Assembly (NCBI GenBank): GCA_016699575.1 | Contig: CP064979.1 | Location: 930,001 to 994,000 of the forward strand | Reading direction: 5' to 3' | Length of the DNA: 64,000 nucleotides | DNA from: Flavobacteriales bacterium | Lineage (GTDB): Bacteria > Bacteroidota > Bacteroidia > Flavobacteriales_F > PHOS-HE28 | Part shown: positions 61,696-64,000 of the stretch, piece by piece | Position numbering within the stretch: position 1 is the stretch's first letter | How the letters are laid out: each line of letters opens with the position of its first letter | Notes under the pieces: generated by a model | The model's input: the letters and a program-made list of their open reading frames with translations, nothing else | What the model was told of the DNA's origin: nothing | Databases searched by the model: none | Position numbers and translations under genes: made by a program

Positions 61696-63280
61696 GCGCG
61701 GCGGGGGCCGTTTGCGCCACGGCGCGCGTCATGCGCACGTCCATCAGCAGTTCGCGTTGTCCGTTCGTCATCACCGGCTTGAACTCACCGGTGTAGGCGG
61801 TGCATCCATCACTTTCCACCAGCATGCGGTAGGTGCGGCCGGGTTCCACCACCATCAAGTAGCGACCGGTCGAAGCGTTCGTGTTGTAGATGCCGTGGGT
61901 CTCCGACCGCGACATGTCCACCAGCGTGATCCGTGCGCGGAGCGGCTCATCCAGCGGATCGGTGACCACGCCCATCACGGCAACGAACTCCAGCTGGTTT
62001 TCGGGGAACCGCACTTCGTAGATGTCCTGGGCGCCGAACCCCTCCGGCCGTTCACTGCTGAAGTAGCCCGTCCGTCCGTCGTCGCTCAAGCAGAAGTAGA
62101 TGTCGTCGTTCACCGTATTGAGCGGACTGCCCATGTTCTCGGGCTCCGTCCAGGTGTTGCCCTCGGGTTCCAGCAGCGCGCTCTTGAAGATGTCGTAGCC
62201 GCCCATCGTTCCGTGGCCGTTGCTGCTGAAGAACATGGTCTGCCCATCCGCGTGCATGAACGGTGCATCCTCATCGTACGCACTGTTGATGGTCGGACCG
62301 AGGTTCAGCGGTAGGCTCCACTCACCGTTGGGCAGGCGCTTCACGCACCATATGTCACGGCCACCTTGACCACCCTCGCGATCGCTGGTGAAATAGATGC
62401 TCGTTCCGCCAGGGCCCAAACTGGCGCTGGGTTCATGGTCCCCGCTGTTCACGTGCTCGGTGAGCAGTTCGGGAACGGTCCAACCCACGGGCGTGCGGCG
62501 TGTCATGTACAGGTCGCCACCGTTCAGGTCGGCGTCGCTGCGGTAGATGATGAGCGTATCGCCGGTCGGGCTCATGCCCACTGTGGCGTCCATCGCCTCG
62601 GTGTTCAGGGGTGCACCGATGTTCTGCGCAGGCATCCAGCTGCCGTTCATGCGGTTGCTGCGCCAGATGTCCTCGTACCACTGGCCGTTCTGGTCCCGCT
62701 TTTCGCCCATGGTGCCTTCGCGCCGGCTGGTAAAGAACATCTTCGACCTGTCAGCCGTCACCAAGGGGCAGTAGTCGTGCGCCTTGCTGTTCACCGTCGC
62801 CCCGAGGTTGATGATCACTTGATCCTCGGGCGTGCGCGTTAACGTGCGGGCCACCATGCTCATGGCCGCGTGGCGGTCAACGTCGGCATCAGGTACCGAG
62901 CGCCCCTCCAGATGCTTATAGGTCGCGAAGAGTGCAAGCGCCTCTTCGAAACGCTGTTGACGATGGCGGCACAGCGCCAGCATGTAGTGCGCCTCGACAC
63001 TGCCATTGCGCACCGCTTGCGCAAAATGGCCTGCCGACTGCGCCCATCGGCCCGGTAGCCTCCACTCGCACATGCCAAGGTTGTAGCTCACCTCGGCGAA
63101 CGTGGTATCAATGGGCAGCAGGCGCCGGTAGATCTTCGCGGCATCCGCAAAGGCCTCGGCTTGCATGAGCAGCTCTGCTTCATCCAGCATGCGCGTCTGC
63201 GTTCGCTTGAAGCCTTCCTGTGCCACGGAAGCGTGCGCCAGGATCGTTCCTGCAAGGATCAGTGCGGTCTTCTTCATCAT
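61685..63280 (-). CDS. TPR and WD40-like (PD40) repeat envelope protein
   Basis: 531 aa with a signal peptide (KKTALILAGTILAHASVAQ). TPR-like helices (about 30-135), then five PD40-type blades (cores MFFTSRREG, LIIYRSDAD, IYFTSDREG, MFFSSNGHG, GYFSSERPE), then a carboxypeptidase-regulatory-like beta-domain (about 425-510). In T9SS gene clusters such proteins usually carry a C-terminal OmpA domain; here none is seen, and the protein ends after a short Ala/Pro tail. The start ATG overlaps the adhesin stop by 4 nt (ATGA); a second in-frame ATG follows immediately. Likely periplasmic partner of PorP/SprF. Confidence 0.88.
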   Translation of the reverse strand: MMKKTALILAGTILAHASVAQEGFKRTQTRMLDEAELLMQAEAFADAAKIYRRLLPIDTTFAEVSYNLGMCEWRLPGRWAQSAGHFAQAVRNGSVEAHYMLALCRHRQQRFEEALALFATYKHLEGRSVPDADVDRHAAMSMVARTLTRTPEDQVIINLGATVNSKAHDYCPLVTADRSKMFFTSRREGTMGEKRDQNGQWYEDIWRSNRMNGSWMPAQNIGAPLNTEAMDATVGMSPTGDTLIIYRSDADLNGGDLYMTRRTPVGWTVPELLTEHVNSGDHEPSASLGPGGTSIYFTSDREGGQGGRDIWCVKRLPNGEWSLPLNLGPTINSAYDEDAPFMHADGQTMFFSSNGHGTMGGYDIFKSALLEPEGNTWTEPENMGSPLNTVNDDIYFCLSDDGRTGYFSSERPEGFGAQDIYEVRFPENQLEFVAVMGVVTDPLDEPLRARITLVDMSRSETHGIYNTNASTGRYLMVVEPGRTYRMLVESDGCTAYTGEFKPVMTNGQRELLMDVRMTRAVAQTAPAAHGK

Positions 63281-64000
63281 CGGATCAGTGTTACATCGCC
63301 GCTCTGCACGGCTTCACGCCCATCACTGAAGCGCGCGAAGGCTTTCCATGCATAGACGTCCTGTTTGGCGGGCTGCCCACGGTAGAAACCGTCCCAGCCC
63401 CTGGTGATATCGGTGGTCTCGAAAACAAGCTCGCCCCAGCGGTTGAACACTTGGAGACGATAGTCCTCCACCCCTTTGTAAAGCGGGAAGAAGAAGTCGT
63501 TGTTGAAGCTCTGCGGATCGTACGTGCCGTCCGTTGGCCCACCGCTTCCCGGCGTGAACGCGTTCGGGAACGCGAGTTCCCCAGCAGCAGTTCCAATGGC
63601 AGCAGCAGCCATCAGGAACGTATCCGGGCAGTTCCACTGGTTGTTCGCCACCAGCATCACATCGAAGGTGTCCGGATAGGTGTAGTAGTGAACGGGGTTG
63701 GTCTCCGTAGTGTTGGTGCCATCACCCAAGTCCCACCAGTAGGTCTCGGCATTGCCGCTGAGGTTGTAGAAGAACACCGGCTGATTGGGCACCACGACTT
63801 CCGTGGGCTGCGCCGTGAAGAAGGCCTGCGCCCGAGGGTGCACCACGACGATGTTCTGCTGGGTCACGGTGTTCACAGTTCCACCCACACCGAACGCGGT
63901 CATGGTCACCGTGTAGGTGCCCGGCAGGTTGTAGGTGTACAGCGGATGCTCTGCTGCGCTGGTGCCGCCATCGCCGAAATTCCACTGGTAGCTGACACCC
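63277..64000 (-). CDS. Secreted PKD adhesin, type B T9SS signal (5' partial)
   Basis: The frame is open to the right edge, giving 240 visible residues. Two PKD domains are seen (cores WNFGDGGT and WWDLGDGT), then a type B sorting domain (FPNAFTPGSGGPTDGTYDPQ, FNRWGELVFETTD, GDVTLIR). The last gene before the edge and the first of the visible operon; its stop overlaps the TPR/PD40 start. The arrangement adhesin, TPR/PD40 and PorP/SprF matches clusters known for SprB-like surface proteins in Flavobacteriia. Confidence 0.88.
   Translation of the reverse strand, partial: GVSYQWNFGDGGTSAAEHPLYTYNLPGTYTVTMTAFGVGGTVNTVTQQNIVVVHPRAQAFFTAQPTEVVVPNQPVFFYNLSGNAETYWWDLGDGTNTTETNPVHYYTYPDTFDVMLVANNQWNCPDTFLMAAAAIGTAAGELAFPNAFTPGSGGPTDGTYDPQSFNNDFFFPLYKGVEDYRLQVFNRWGELVFETTDITRGWDGFYRGQPAKQDVYAWKAFARFSDGREAVQSGDVTLIR

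Overview
This 64-kb window is GC-rich chromosomal DNA from a member of the Bacteroidota, most likely a high-GC, uncultured-type Flavobacteriales. The evidence is the repertoire: type IX secretion (T9SS) cargo with both sorting-domain classes (type A, and type B 'gliding-motility' C-termini), a PorX response regulator, a PorP/SprF protein, PKD-rich adhesins, DUF3822-rsmD-coaD, and tgt next to an LptF/LptG permease. Many starts lack a Shine-Dalgarno sequence and instead have a Bacteroidota-type TAnnTTTG-like element close by. No rRNA, tRNA, CRISPR array, transposase or prophage gene was recognised. The species assignment is inference.

Layout: 1-6.1 kb holds the end of an adenylation-carrier-thioesterase protein, purK and uvrA (+). 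6.1-19.2 kb is a minus-strand block of four giant secreted PKD proteins. 19.3-21.9 kb has an ABC exporter and truA (-). 22-29 kb has a secreted unknown, an SRAP DNA-protein crosslink sensor, a small unknown, a Pif1-like helicase and porX. 29.1-30.1 kb is a repeat-rich stretch with one small membrane protein. 30.1-35.2 kb is housekeeping (ddl, DUF3822, rsmD, coaD) followed by a thioredoxin-like protein. 35.2-39 kb (-) has a lipoprotein-DUF2490-SCO operon and an acyl-CoA ligase. 39.1-51.8 kb has four T9SS type A cargo proteins interrupted by a SMUG2-like glycosylase, lptF/G and tgt. 51.9-54.4 kb has a glycosyltransferase, a sigma factor and rsmG. 54.5-58.1 kb (-) has a second ABC exporter, a lipoprotein, an SRPBCC protein and pyrE. 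58.1-60.7 kb has Nudix and ABC-F genes. 60.7-64 kb (-) has a type B adhesin, a TPR/WD40-like protein and PorP/SprF.

Surface secretion is the common theme. At least nine proteins carry T9SS C-terminal signals; PorX is a regulator of that system in known relatives, and the right-edge operon has the adhesin / periplasmic TPR-PD40 / PorP-SprF order known for type B cargo.

The most interesting points are: (i) a mosaic in the PKD block, where the N-terminal modules pair one way and the C-terminal modules pair the other way; (ii) a recurrent promoter-like element (YATCTTYG / TAnnTTYG) ending only 4-7 nt before the start codon of nine genes, which implies leaderless mRNAs and decides two GTG starts; (iii) pyrE and a Nudix gene whose divergent start codons overlap in one CATG; (iv) dispersed repeats that have entered reading frames (rsmG twice, an ABC exporter tail); and (v) several short-period tandem arrays and a MITE-like element.
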